This document shows positions 41,235 to 55,400 of a stretch of DNA of 64,000 nucleotides, in pieces. The number at the start of each line of letters is the position of its first letter. The first letter of the stretch is position 1. The translations under genes were made by a program, and so were the position numbers. This DNA is from Luzula sylvatica (Eukaryota > Streptophyta > Magnoliopsida > Poales > Juncaceae), in NCBI GenBank assembly GCA_946800325.1, contig OX326958.1, forward strand, positions 65,204,366 through 65,268,365, written 5' to 3'. The notes under the pieces are model-generated. The model worked only from the letters and a program-made list of their open reading frames with translations, was not told where the DNA came from and made no database searches.

Positions 41235-42199
41235 TGTTGGGAATCGGCGTCACTACCGAGCCCCGCGCAGCGGATTGTGAGGCCCGGTCCGACCCGATCC
41301 CGAGGACCACGTCAACGACCCGAAAGTACGAATCATGAAATACATCTAACCTATGAAATTAACGCTTAATTCATAGAGAATCATACCGCGTGAAATTGAT
41401 CACGGAGACGGGTTGACTCTATTAGCTGCTGCTTGCTTCGATTCCGGCGACACGCACGTCCCACGCCCGCGCGATTCGACACCTAATGCGAAGCTCCGAT
41501 TTGTCGTATACAACCGGAATTTATCCGGTTCGTCTCCGACCTTGCTCGTCCTTGCTCTCGATTGATCACAGTCGAAGATCTCAGTTGAGATCTCTCTACT
41601 CGTATCCACCTCGAGCTAACGTCTTTCGGTTGCAGCGAATTCCCCTAAAATTCCCGCAAGCTTGCTCAAATCTTTAATCCCTTTTCTCCAACTTGTCCAA
41701 CAAGTTTTTCTCTCTTCTCTAGATCTAGATTACTGGCTGCAGCATCAGAAGGGAGAAGAGAGAGAGAGAGAGGTTACAGAGATTATATAATCAATCTCTG
41801 AATTAATGAGTATTAATGAGTATCAAAAACTGCTAATCCAGAATTCGGATCACTGTCCGTCATGACGCACGATATGGTGCGTCATGACGCACAAGTCACA
41901 TTTACTTGGATATAGCCGTTATACAGTGTACCGTCATGACGCAGGATAACGTCCGTCATGACGCACCACCGTCATGACGCACAACTTGGTGCGTCGTGAC
42001 GGTATACTCACAGATTGGCTTTTCTCAGAATTACTCTACTGTGCGTCATGACGCACAATATGGTGCGTCATGACGCACCATGTAATTTCTACCAGATTTG
42101 CATAATCTTATTATGCATCCAATCGTTCCGACGAACACGTATGTTTGTCTACACTCATTTGTACATTCAACTAGTTGATCTGTAACTGTATTTCCTTCA
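41235..42199 (-). repeat. 5' LTR (right copy)
   Basis: 965 bp, same length as the left LTR; no difference was found on visual comparison. Its minus-strand promoter would transcribe leftward through the element. Confidence 0.95.
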
Positions 42200-43470
42200 C
42201 TAAGAAAATTTGTTTTTCGATTCATAACAATCTTATAACTCTCTTAGGAGCCCAAATAACTTGTTTTTGAGAAGGTTTGGATTGAATCTTTTGCTACGTA
42301 ATTTTGCACCAAATTGTACAAGCACTAAGAAAGTTTTCAATTCGATTCATAGCAATCTTTTTACGTTTTGAGGAGTTCAAAATAACGTGTTTTCAGATCG
42401 TTTGTATCGTATCTTTCACTACGTTACTTTTCACCCAATTTTACAGACACTAAGAAAGTTTGTTTTTCGATTCATACAATTCTTTTAACGCTATGAGGAG
42501 TCTAAATAACGTGTTTTGAGATGGTTTGGATCCAATAGTTTTACTACGTAACTTTTCACCAAATTGTACAAACACTAAGATAGTTTTCAATTCGATTCAT
42601 AGCAATATTTTTACGTTTTGAGGAGTTCAAATATCGTGTTTTCAGATCGTTTGTATCGTATCTTTCACTTCGTAACTTTTCACCAAATTGTACAAACACT
42701 AAGATATATTTCAATTCGATTCATAGCAATCTTTTTACGTTTTGAGTAGTTCAAATAACGTGTTTTTAGATCTTTTGTATCGTATCTTTCACTACGTAAC
42801 TTTTCACCAAATTTTACAAACACTAAGAAAGTTTGTTTTTCGATTCTTAAAAATCTTATAACTCTCTGAGGAGCCCAAATAACTTAGTTTTGAGATGGTT
42901 CTGATTGAATCTTTTACTACGTAATTTTGTACCAAATTGTACAAACACTGAGAAAATTTTCAATTCGATTCATAGCAATCTTTTTATGTTTTGAGGAGTT
43001 CAAACAATGTGTTTTTAGATCCTTTGTATTCACTACGTAACTTTTCACCAAATTTCACGAACACTAAGAAAGTTTGTTTTTCGATTCATAACAATCTTAT
43101 CACTCTCTGAGGAGCCAAAATAACTTGTTTTTGAGATGGTTTGGATTGATTTTTTTATTACGTAATTTTGCACCCAAATTGTACAAACACTAAGAAAGTT
43201 TTCTATTCGATTCATAACAATCTATTTACATTTTGAGGAGTTCAAATAACATGTTATTAGATCATTTGTATCGTACCTTTTACTACATAACTTTTCACCA
43301 AATGTTAGAAAGACTAAGAAAGTTTGTTTTTCGATTCATACAATTCATATAACGCTATGAGGAGTCCAAATAACGTGTTTTGAGATGGTTTGGATCGAAT
43401 GTTTTACTACGTAACTTTTCACCAAATTGTACAAACACTAAGACAGTTTTCTATTCGATTCATAGCAATC

Positions 43471-46400
43471 TTTTTACATTTTGAGGAGTTCAAATAACAT
43501 GTTTTTAGATCGTTTGTATCGTATCTTTCACCACGTAACTTTTCACCAAATTTTATAAACACAAAGAAAGTTTTTTTTTCGATTCATAACAATCTTATAA
43601 CTCTCTTAGGAGCCCAAATAACATGTTTTTGAGATGGTTTGGATCGAATCTTTTACTACGTAATTTTGCACGAAATTGTACAAACACGAAGAAATTTTTC
43701 AATTCGATTCATAGCAATCTTTTTACGTTTTGAGGAGTTCAAATAACGTGTTTTCAGATCGTTTGTATCGTATCTTTCACTACCTAATTTTCGCCAAATT
43801 ATACAGACACTAAGAAAGTTTGTTTTTCGATTCATACAATTCTTTTAACGCTATGAGGAGTCCAAATAACGCGTTTTGAGATGGTTTGGATCCAATAGTT
43901 TTACTACGTAACTTTTCACCAAATTGTACAAAAACTAAGATAGTTTTCAATTCGATTCATAGCAATCTTTTTACGTTTTGAGGAGTTGAAATAACGTGTT
44001 TTTAGATCGTTTGTATCGTATGTTTCACTACGTAACTTTTCACCAAATTTTACAAACACTAAGAAAGTTTGTTTTTTTGATTCATACAATTCTTTTAACG
44101 CTACGAGGAGTCCAAATAACGTGTTTTGAGATGGTTTGGATCCAATATTTTACTACGTAACTTTTCACCAAATTGTACAAACACTAAGATAGATTTCAAT
44201 TCGATTCATTGCAATCTTTTTACGTTTTGAGGAGTTCAAATAACGTGTTTTTAGACCTTTTGTATCGTATCTTTCTCTACGTAACTTTTCACCAAATTTT
44301 ACATACACTAAGAAAGTTTGTTTTTCGATTCCTAAAAATCTTATAACTCTCTGAAGAGCCCAAATAACTTGGTTTTGAGATGGTTCGGATTGAATCTTTT
44401 ACTACGTAATTTTGCACCAAATTGTACAAACACTAATAAAGTTTTCAATTCGATTCATAGCAATCTTTTTAAGTTTTGAGGAGTTCAAACAATGTGTTTT
44501 TACATCCTTTGTATTCACTACGTAACTTTTCACCAAATTTTACAAACACTAAGAAAGTTTGTTTTTCGATTCATAACAATCTTATAACTCTCTTAGGAGC
44601 CCAAATAACATGTTTTTGAGATGGTTTGGATCGAATCTTTTACTACGTAATTTTGCAACAAATTGTACAAACACGAAGAAAGTTTTCAATTCGATTCATA
44701 GCAATCTTTTTACGTTTTGAGGAGTTCAAATAACGTGTTTTCAGATCGTTTGTATCGTATCTTTCACTATGTAACTTTTCGCCAAATTTTACAAACACTA
44801 AGAAATTTTGTTTTTCGATTCATACAATTCTTTTAACGCTATGAGGAGTCCAAATAACGCGTTTTGAGATGATTTGGATCCAATAGTTTTACTACGTAAC
44901 TTTTCACCAAATTGTACAAACACTAAAAAAGTTTTCAATTCGATTCATAGCAATCTTTTTACGTTTTGAGGAGTTCAAATAACGTGTTTTTAGATCGTTT
45001 GTATCGTATCTTTCACTACGTAACTTTTCACCAAATTTTACAGACACTAAGAAAGTTTGTTTTTCGATTCATACAATTCTTTTAACGCTATGGGGAGTCC
45101 AAATAACGCGTTTTGAGATGGTTTGGATCCAATAGTTTTACTACGTAACTTTTCACCAAATTGTACAAAAACTGAGATAGTTTTCAATTCGATTCAAAGC
45201 AATCTTTTTACGTTTTGAGGAGTTCAAATAACGTGTTTTTAGGTCGTTTGTATCGTATCATTCACTACGTAACTTTTCACCATATTTTACAAACACTAAG
45301 AAAGTTTGTTTTTCGATTCATACAATTCTTTTAACGCTATGAGGAGTCCAAATAACGTGTTTTGAGATGGTTTGGATCCAATAGTTTTACTACATAACTT
45401 TTCACGAAATTGTACAAACACTAAGATTGTTTTCAATTCGATTCATAGCAATTTTTTTACGTTTTGAGGAGTTCAAATAACGTGTTTTTAGATCGTTTGT
45501 ATCATATGTTTCACTACGTAACTTTTCACCAAAATTTACAAACACTAAAAAAGTTTGTTTTTTGATTCATACAATTCATTTTACGCTATGAGGAGTCCAA
45601 ATAACGTGTTTTGAGATGGTTTGGATCCAATATTTTACTACGTAACTTTTCACCAAATTGTACAAAAACTAAGATAGTTTTCAATTCGATTCATTGCAAT
45701 CTTTTTACGTTTTGTGGAGTTCAAATAACGTGTTTTTAGATCCTTTTTATCGTATCTTTCACTACGTAACTTTTCACCAAATTTTACAAACACAAAGTAA
45801 GTTTGTTTTTCGATTCATAACAATCTTATAACTCTCTGAGGAGCCCAAATAAGTTGTTGTTTAGATTGTTTGGATCGAATCTTTTTGTACGTAATTTTGC
45901 ACCAAATTGTACAAACACCAAGAAAGTTTTCAATTCGAGTCATAGTAATCTTTTTACGTTTTGAGGAGTTCAAATAACGTGTTTTTAGATCGTTTGTATC
46001 GTATCTTTCAATACGTAACTTTTCACCAAATTTTATAAACACTAAGAAAGTTTGTTTTTCGATTCATAACAATCTTATAACTCTCTTAGGAGCCCAAATA
46101 ACTTGTTTTTGAGATGGTTTCGATGGAATATTTTACTACGTAATTTTGCACCAAATTGTACAAACACTAAGAAAGTTTTCAATTCGATTCATAGCAATCT
46201 TTTTACGTTTTGAGGAGTTGAAAATAACGTGTTTTCAGATCGTTTGTATCGTATCTTTCACTACGTAACTTTTCACCAAATATTACAAACACAAAGAAAG
46301 TTTGTTTTTCGATTCATACAATTCTTTTAGCGCTATTAGGAGTCCAAATAACGTGTTTTGAGATGGTTATGATCCAATAGTTTTACTACGTAACTTTTCA

Positions 46401-47942
46401 CCGAATTGTACAAACACTAAGATAGTTTTCAATTCGATTCATAGCAATCTTTTTACGTTTTGAGGAGTTCAAATAACGTGTTTTCAGATCGTTTGTATCG
46501 TATCTTTCACGACGTAACTTTTCACCAAATTTTACAAACACTAAGAAAGTTTGTTTTTCGATTCATACAATTCTTTTAACGCTCCGAGGAGTCCAAATAA
46601 CTTATTTTGAGATGGTTTGGATGCAATAGTTTTACAACATAACTTTTCACCAAATTGTACAAATACTAAGATAGTTTTCAATTCGATTCAGAGCAATCTT
46701 TTTACGTTTTGAGGAGTTCAAATAACGTGTTTTTAGATCGTTTGTATCGTATCTTTCACTACGTAACTTTTCACCAAATTTTATAAATACTAAGAATGTT
46801 TGTTTTTCGATTCATACAATTCTTTTAACGCTCCGAGGAGTCCAAATAACTTATTTTGAGTTGGTTTCGATCTAATAGTTTTACTACATAACTTTTCACC
46901 AAATTGTACAAACCCTAAGATAGTTTTCAATTCGATTCATAGCAATCTTTTTACGTTTTGAGGAGTTCAAATAACGTGTTTTTAGATCATTTGTATCGTA
47001 TCTTTCACTTTGTAACTTTTTACCAAATTTTACAAACTCTAAGAAAGTTTGTTTTTCAATTCATACAATTCTTTTAACGCTATGAGGAGTCCAAATAACG
47101 TGTTTTGAGATGGTTTGGATCCAATATTTTACTACGTAACTTTTCACCAAATTGTCCAAACACTAAGATAGATATCAATTCGATTCATAGCAATCTTTTT
47201 ACGTTTTGACGAGTTCAAATAACATGTTTTTAGATCGTTTGTATCGTATCTTTCACTACGTTACTTTTCACCAAATTATATAAACACTTAGAAAGTTTGT
47301 TTTTCTATTCATAACAATCTTATAACTCTCTGAGGAGGCCAAATAACTTGTTTTTGAGATGGCTTGGATCGAATCTTTTACTACGTAATTTTGCCCCAAA
47401 TTGTACAAACACTAAGAAAGTTTTCAATTCGAGTCATAGCAATTTTTGTACGTTTTGAGGAGTTCAAATAATGTGTTTTCAGATCGTTTGTATCGTATCT
47501 TTCACTACGTTACTTTTCACCAAATGTTACAAACACTAAGAAAGTTTCTTTTTCGATTCATACAATTCTTTTAACGCTATGAGGAGTCCAAATAACGTGT
47601 TATGACATGGTTTGGATCCAATAGTTTTACTACGTAACTTTTCACCAAATTGTACAAACACTAAGATAGTTTCCAATTCGATTCATAGCAATCTTTGTAC
47701 GTTTTGAGGAGTTCAAATAATGTGTTTTCAGATCGTTTGTATCGTATCTTTCATTACGTACCTTTTCACCAAATTTTAGAAACACTAAGAAAGTTTGTTT
47801 TTCGATTCTTACGATTCTTTTAACGCTCTGAGGATCACAAATAACTTGGTTTTGAGATGGTTCGGATTGAATCTTTTACTACGTAATTTTACACCAAATT
47901 GTACAAACACTAAGAAAGTTTTCAATTCGATTCATAGCAATC
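43471..47942. repeat. Higher-order repeat unit 1 (4472 bp)
   Basis: Begins at TTTTTACATTTTGAGG; about 36 monomers (18 dimers). Private variants against the others include CACCATATTTTAC near 45283 and CAATACG near 46010. Sequence left of 43460 no longer matches unit 2's left neighbour, so this is the array edge. Confidence 0.92.
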
Positions 47943-50900
47943 TTTTTACATTTTGAGGAGTTCAAATAACATGTTTTTAGATCGTTTGTATCGTATCTTT
48001 CACCACGTAACTTTTCACCAAATTTTATAAACACAAAGAAAGTTTTTTTTTCGATTCATAACAATCTTATAACTCTCTTAGGAGCCCAAATAACATGTTT
48101 TTGAGATGGTTTGGATCGAATCTTTTACTACGTAATTTTGCACGAAATTGTACAAACACGAAGAAATTTTTCAATTCGATTCATAGCAATCTTTTTACGT
48201 TTTGAGGAGTTCAAATAACGTGTTTTCAGATCGTTTGTATCGTATCTTTCACTACCTAATTTTCGCCAAATTATACAGACACTAAGAAAGTTTGTTTTTC
48301 GATTCATACAATTCTTTTAACGCTATGAGGAGTCCAAATAACGCGTTTTGAGATGGTTTGGATCCAATAGTTTTACTACGTAACTTTTCACCAAATTGTA
48401 CAAAAACTAAGATAGTTTTCAATTCGATTCATAGCAATCTTTTTACGTTTTGAGGAGTTGAAATAACGTGTTTTTAGATCGTTTGTATCGTATGTTTCAC
48501 TACGTAACTTTTCACCAAATTTTACAAACACTAAGAAAGTTTGTTTTTTTGATTCATACAATTCTTTTAACGCTACGAGGAGTCCAAATAACGTGTTTTG
48601 AGATGGTTTGGATCCAATATTTTACTACGTAACTTTTCACCAAATTGTACAAACACTAAGATAGATTTCAATTCGATTCATTGCAATCTTTTTACGTTTT
48701 GAGGAGTTCAAATAACGTGTTTTTAGACCTTTTGTATCGTATCTTTCTCTACGTAACTTTTCACCAAATTTTACATACACTAAGAAAGTTTGTTTTTCGA
48801 TTCCTAAAAATCTTATAACTCTCTGAAGAGCCCAAATAACTTGGTTTTGAGATGGTTCGGATTGAATCTTTTACTACGTAATTTTGCACCAAATTGTACA
48901 AACACTAATAAAGTTTTCAATTCGATTCATAGCAATCTTTTTAAGTTTTGAGGAGTTCAAACAATGTGTTTTTACATCCTTTGTATTCACTACGTAACTT
49001 TTCACCAAATTTTACAAACACTAAGAAAGTTTGTTTTTCGATTCATAACAATCTTATAACTCTCTTAGGAGCCCAAATAACATGTTTTTGAGATGGTTTG
49101 GATCGAATCTTTTACTACGTAATTTTGCAACAAATTGTACAAACACGAAGAAAGTTTTCAATTCGATTCATAGCAATCTTTTTACGTTTTGAGGAGTTCA
49201 AATAACGTGTTTTCAGATCGTTTGTATCGTATCTTTCACTATGTAACTTTTCGCCAAATTTTACAAACACTAAGAAATTTTGTTTTTCGATTCATACAAT
49301 TCTTTTAACGCTATGAGGAGTCCAAATAACGCGTTTTGAGATGATTTGGATCCAATAGTTTTACTACGTAACTTTTCACCAAATTGTACAAACACTAAAA
49401 AAGTTTTCAATTCGATTCATAGCAATCTTTTTACGTTTTGAGGAGTTCAAATAACGTGTTTTTAGATCGTTTGTATCGTATCTTTCACTACGTAACTTTT
49501 CACCAAATTTTACAGACACTAAGAAAGTTTGTTTTTCGATTCATACAATTCTTTTAACGCTATGGGGAGTCCAAATAACGCGTTTTGAGATGGTATGGAT
49601 CCAATAGTTTTACTACGTAACTTTTCACCAAATTGTACAAAAACTGAGATAGTTTTCAATTCGATTCAAAGCAATCTTTTTACGTTTTGAGGAGTTCAAA
49701 TAACGTGTTTTTAGGTCGTTTGTATCGTATCATTCACTACGTAACTTTTCACCAAATTTTACAAACACTAAGAAAGTTTGTTTTTCGATTCATACAATTC
49801 TTTTAACGCTATGAGGAGTCCAAATAACGTGTTTTGAGATGGTTTGGATCCAATAGTTTTACTACATAACTTTTCACGAAATTGTACAAACACTAAGATT
49901 GTTTTCAATTCGATTCATAGCAATTTTTTTACGTTTTGAGGAGTTCAAATAACGTGTTTTTAGATCGTTTGTATCATATGTTTCACTACGTAACTTTTCA
50001 CCAAAATTTACAAACACTAAAAAAGTTTGTTTTTTGATTCATACAATTCATTTTACGCTATGAGGAGTCCAAATAACGTGTTTTGAGATGGTTTGGATCC
50101 AATATTTTACTACGTAACTTTTCACCAAATTGTACAAACACTAAGATAGTTTTCAATTCGATTCATTGCAATCTTTTTACGTTTTGTGGAGTTCAAATAA
50201 CGTGTTTTTAGATCCTTTTTATCGTATCTTTCACTACGTAACTTTTCACCAAATTTTACAAACACAAAGTAAGTTTGTTTTTCGATTCATAACAATCTTA
50301 TAACTCTCTGAGGAGCCCAAATAAGTTGTTGTTTAGATTGTTTGGATCGAATCTTTTTGTACGTAATTTTGCACCAAATTGTACAAACACCAAGAAAGTT
50401 TTCAATTCGAGTCATAGTAATCTTTTTACGTTTTGAGGAGTTCAAATAACGTGTTTTTAGATCGTTTGTATCGTATCTTTCACTACGTAACTTTTCACCA
50501 AATTTTATAAACACTAAGAAAGTTTGTTTTTCGATTCATAACAATCTTATAACTCTCTTAGGAGCCCAAATAACTTGTTTTTGAGATGGTTTCGATGGAA
50601 TATTTTACTACGTAATTTTGCACCAAATTGTACAAACACTAAGAAAGTTTTCAATTCGATTCATAGCAATCTTTTTACGTTTTGAGGAGTTGAAAATAAC
50701 GTGTTTTCAGATCGTTTGTATCGTATCTTTCACTACGTAACTTTTCACCAAATATTACAAACACAAAGAAAGTTTGTTTTTCGATTCATACAATTCTTTT
50801 AGCGCTATTAGGAGTCCAAATAACGTGTTTTGAGATGGTTATGATCCAATAGTTTTACTACGTAACTTTTCACCGAATTGTACAAACACTAAGATAGTTT

Positions 50901-52414
50901 TCAATTCGATTCATAGCAATCTTTTTACGTTTTGAGGAGTTCAAATAACGTGTTTTCAGATCGTTTGTATCGTATCTTTCACGACGTAACTTTTCACCAA
51001 ATTTTACAAACACTAAGAAAGTTTGTTTTTCGATTCATACAATTCTTTTAACGCTCCGAGGAGTCCAAATAACTTATTTTGAGATGGTTTGGATGCAATA
51101 GTTTTACAACATAACTTTTCACCAAATTGTACAAATACTAAGATAGTTTTCAATTCGATTCAGAGGAATCTTTTTACGTTTTGAGGAGTTCAAATAACGT
51201 GTTTTTAGATCGTTTGTATCGTATCTTTCACTACGTAACTTTTCACCAAATTTTATAAATACTAAGAATGTTTGTTTTTCGATTCATACAATTCTTTTAA
51301 CGCTCCGAGGAGTCCAAATAACTTATTTTGAGTTGGTTTCGATCTAATAGTTTTACTACATAACTTTTCACCAAATTGTACAAACCCTAAGATAGTTTTC
51401 AATTCGATTCATAGCAATCTTTTTACGTTTTGAGGAGTTCAAATAACGTGTTTTTAGATCATTTGTATCGTATCTTTCACTTTGTAACTTTTTACCAAAT
51501 TTTACAAACTCTAAGAAAGTTTGTTTTTCAATTCATACAATTCTTTTAACGCTATGAGGAGTCCAAATAACGTGTTTTGAGATGGTTTGGATCCAATATT
51601 TTACTACGTAACTTTTCACCAAATTGTCCAAACACTAAGATAGATATCAATTCGATTCATAGCAATCTTTTTACGTTTTGACGAGTTCAAATAACATGTT
51701 TTTAGATCGTTTGTATCGTATCTTTCACTACGTTACTTTTCACCAAATTATATAAACACTTAGAAAGTTTGTTTTTCTATTCATAACAATCTTATAACTC
51801 TCTGAGGAGGCCAAATAACTTGTTTTTGAGATGGCTTGGATCGAATCTTTTACTACGTAATTTTGCCCCAAATTGTACAAACACTAAGAAAGTTTTCAAT
51901 TCGAGTCATAGCAATTTTTGTACGTTTTGAGGAGTTCAAATAATGTGTTTTCAGATCGTTTGTATCGTATCTTTCACTACGTTACTTTTCACCAAATGTT
52001 ACAAACACTAAGAAAGTTTCTTTTTCGATTCATACAATTCTTTTAACGCTATGAGGAGTCCAAATAACGTGTTATGACATGGTTTGGATCCAATAGTTTT
52101 ACTACGTAACTTTTCACCAAATTGTACAAACACTAAGATAGTTTCCAATTCGATTCATAGCAATCTTTGTACGTTTTGAGGAGTTCAAATAATGTGTTTT
52201 CAGATCGTTTGTATCGTATCTTTCATTACGTACCTTTTCACCAAATTTTAGAAACACTAAGAAAGTTTGTTTTTCGATTCTTACGATTCTTTTAACGCTC
52301 TGAGGATCACAAATAAATTGGTTTTGAGATGGTTCGGATTGAATCTTTTACTACGTAATTTTACACCAAATTGTACAAACACTAAGAAAGTTTTCAATTC
52401 GATTCATAGCAATC
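47943..52414. repeat. Higher-order repeat unit 2 (4472 bp)
   Basis: Near-identical to unit 1. Shares GATGGTATGG (near 49593) with units 3 and 4, and AATAAATTGG near its end with unit 3 only; AGAGGAATC near 51163 is private. Confidence 0.92.
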
Positions 52415-55400
52415 TTTTTACATTTTGAGGAGTTCAAATAACATGTTTTTAGATCGTTTGTATCGTATCTTTCACCACGTAACTTTTCACCAAATTTTAT
52501 AAACACAAAGAAAGTTTTTTTTTCGATTCATAACAATCTTATAACTCTCTTAGGAGCCCAAATAACATGTTTTTGAGATGGTTTGGATCGAATCTTTTAC
52601 TACGTAATTTTGCACGAAATTGTACAAACACGAAGAAATTTTTCAATTCGATTCATAGCAATCTTTTTACGTTTTGAGGAGTTCAAATAACGTGTTTTCA
52701 GATCGTTTGTATCGTATCTTTCACTACCTAATTTTCGCCAAATTATACAGACACTAAGAAAGTTTGTTTTTCGATTCATACAATTCTTTTAACGCTATGA
52801 GGAGTCCAAATAACGCGTTTTGAGATGGTTTGGATCCAATAGTTTTACTACGTAACTTTTCACCAAATTGTACAAAAATTAAGATAGTTTTCAATTCGAT
52901 TCATAGCAATCTTTTTACGTTTTGAGGAGTTGAAATAACGTGTTTTTAGATCGTTTGTATCGTATGTTTCACTACGTAACTTTTCACCAAATTTTACAAA
53001 CACTAAGAAAGTTTGTTTTTTTGATTCATACAATTCTTTTAACGCTACGAGGAGTCCAAATAACGTGTTTTGAGATGGTTTGGATCCAATATTTTACTAC
53101 GTAACTTTTCACCAAATTGTACAAACACTAAGATAGATTTCAATTCGATTCATTGCAATCTTTTTACGTTTTGAGGAGTTCAAATAACGTGTTTTTAGAC
53201 CTTTTGTATCGTATCTTTCTCTACGTAACTTTTCACCAAATTTTACATACACTAAGAAAGTTTGTTTTTCGATTCCTAAAAATCTTATAACTCTCTGAAG
53301 AGCCCAAATAACTTGGTTTTGAGATGGTTCGGATTGAATCTTTTACTACGTAATTTTGCACCAAATTGTACAAACACTAATAAAGTTTTCAATTCGATTC
53401 ATAGCAATCTTTTTAAGTTTTGAGGAGTTCAAACAATGTGTTTTTACATCCTTTGTATTCACTACGTAACTTTTCACCAAATTTTACAAACACTAAGAAA
53501 GTTTGTTTTTCGATTCATAACAATCTTATAACTCTCTTAGGATCCCAAATAACATGTTTTTGAGATGGTTTGGATCGAATCTTTTACTACGTAATTTTGC
53601 AACAAATTGTACAAACACGAAGAAAGTTTTCAATTCGATTCATAGCAATCTTTTTACGTTTTGAGGAGTTCAAATAACGTGTTTTCAGATCTTTTGTATC
53701 GTATCTTTCACTATGTAACTTTTCGCCAAATTTTACAAACACTAAGAAATTTTGTTTTTCGATTCATACAATTCTTTTAACGCTATGAGGAGTCCAAATA
53801 ACGCGTTTTGAGATGATTTGGATCCAATAGTTTTACTACGTAACTTTTCACCAAATTGTACAAACACTAAAAAAGTTTTCAATTCGATTCATAGCAATCT
53901 TTTTACGTTTTGAGGAGTTCAAATAACGTGTTTTTAGATCGTTTGTATCGTATCTTTCACTACGTAACTTTTCACCAAATTTTACAGACACTAAGAAAGT
54001 TTGTTTTTCGATTCATACAATTCTTTTAACGCTATGGGGAGTCCAAATAACGCGTTTTGAGATGGTATGGATCCAATAGTTTTACTACGTAACTTTTCAC
54101 CAAATTGTACAAAAACTGAGATAGTTTTCAATTCGATTCAAAGCAATCTTTTTACGTTTTGAGGAGTTCAAATAACGTGTTTTTAGGTCGTTTGTATCGT
54201 ATCATTCACTACGTAACTTTTCACCAAATTTTACAAACACTAAGAAAGTTTGTTTTTCGATTCATACAATTCTTTTAACGCTATGAGGAGTCCAAATAAC
54301 GTGTTTTGAGATGGTTTGGATCCAATAGTTTTACTACATAACTTTTCACGAAATTGTACAAACACTAAGATTGTTTTCAATTCGATTCATAGCAATTTTT
54401 TTACGTTTTGAGGAGTTCAAATAACGTGTTTTTAGATCGTTTGTATCATATGTTTCACTACGTAACTTTTCACCAAAATTTACAAACACTAAAAAAGTTT
54501 GTTTTTTGATTCATACAATTCATTTTACGCTATGAGGAGTCCAAATAACGTGTTTTGAGATGGTTTGGATCCAATATTTTACTACGTAACTTTTCACCAA
54601 ATTGTACAAACACTAAGATAGTTTTCAATTCGATTCATTGCAATCTTTTTACGTTTTGTGGAGTTCAAATAACGTGTTTTTAGATCCTTTTTATCGTATC
54701 TTTCACTACGTAACTTTTCACCAAATTTTACAAACACAAAGTAAGTTTGTTTTTCGATTCATAACAATCTTATAACTCTCTGAGGAGCCCAAATAAGTTG
54801 TTGTTTAGATTGTTTGGATCGAATCTTTTTGTACGTAATTTTGCACCAAATTGTACAAACACCAAGAAAGTTTTCAATTCGAGTCATAGTAATCTTTTTA
54901 CGTTTTGAGGAGTTCAAATAACGTGTTTTTAGATCGTTTGTATCGTATCTTTCACTACGTAACTTTTCACCAAATTTTATAAACACTAAGAAAGTTTGTT
55001 TTTCGATTCATAACAATCTTATAACTCTCTTAGGAGCCCAAATAACTTGTTTTTGAGATGGTTTCGATGGAATATTTTACTACGTAATTTTGCACCAAAT
55101 TGTACAAACACTAAGAAAGTTTTCAATTCGATTCATAGCAATCTTTTTACGTTTTGAGGAGTTGAAAATAACGTGTTTTCAGATCGTTTGTATCGTATCT
55201 TTCACTACGTAACTTTTCACCAAATATTACAAACACAAAGAAAGTTTGTTTTTCGATTCATACAATTCTTTTAGCGCTATTAGGAGTCCAAATAACGTGT
55301 TTTGAGATGGTTATGATCCAATAGTTTTACTACGTAACTTTTCACCGAATTGTACAAACACTAAGATAGTTTTCAATTCGATTCATAGCAATCTTTTTAC

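Larger units (their letters stand above)
34584..42199 (-). mobile_element. Non-autonomous Copia-derived LTR retrotransposon, hairpin-rich
   Basis: 7616 bp with 965-bp LTRs at both ends (TG...CA), CTAAG target duplication, primer binding site beside the right LTR and polypurine tract beside the left LTR, so it is transcribed on the minus strand from the right. LTRs and the ORFs within them appear identical, meaning a very recent insertion. No gag or pol ORF is open. Near 36730-36800 the minus strand still reads NRSVAEPFTKTALF, a decayed form of the N-x-A-D-P-L-T-K box at the end of Copia RNase H. The internal part is full of short perfect hairpins (listed in the findings). It probably moves with proteins supplied by an intact relative. 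Confidence 0.9.
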
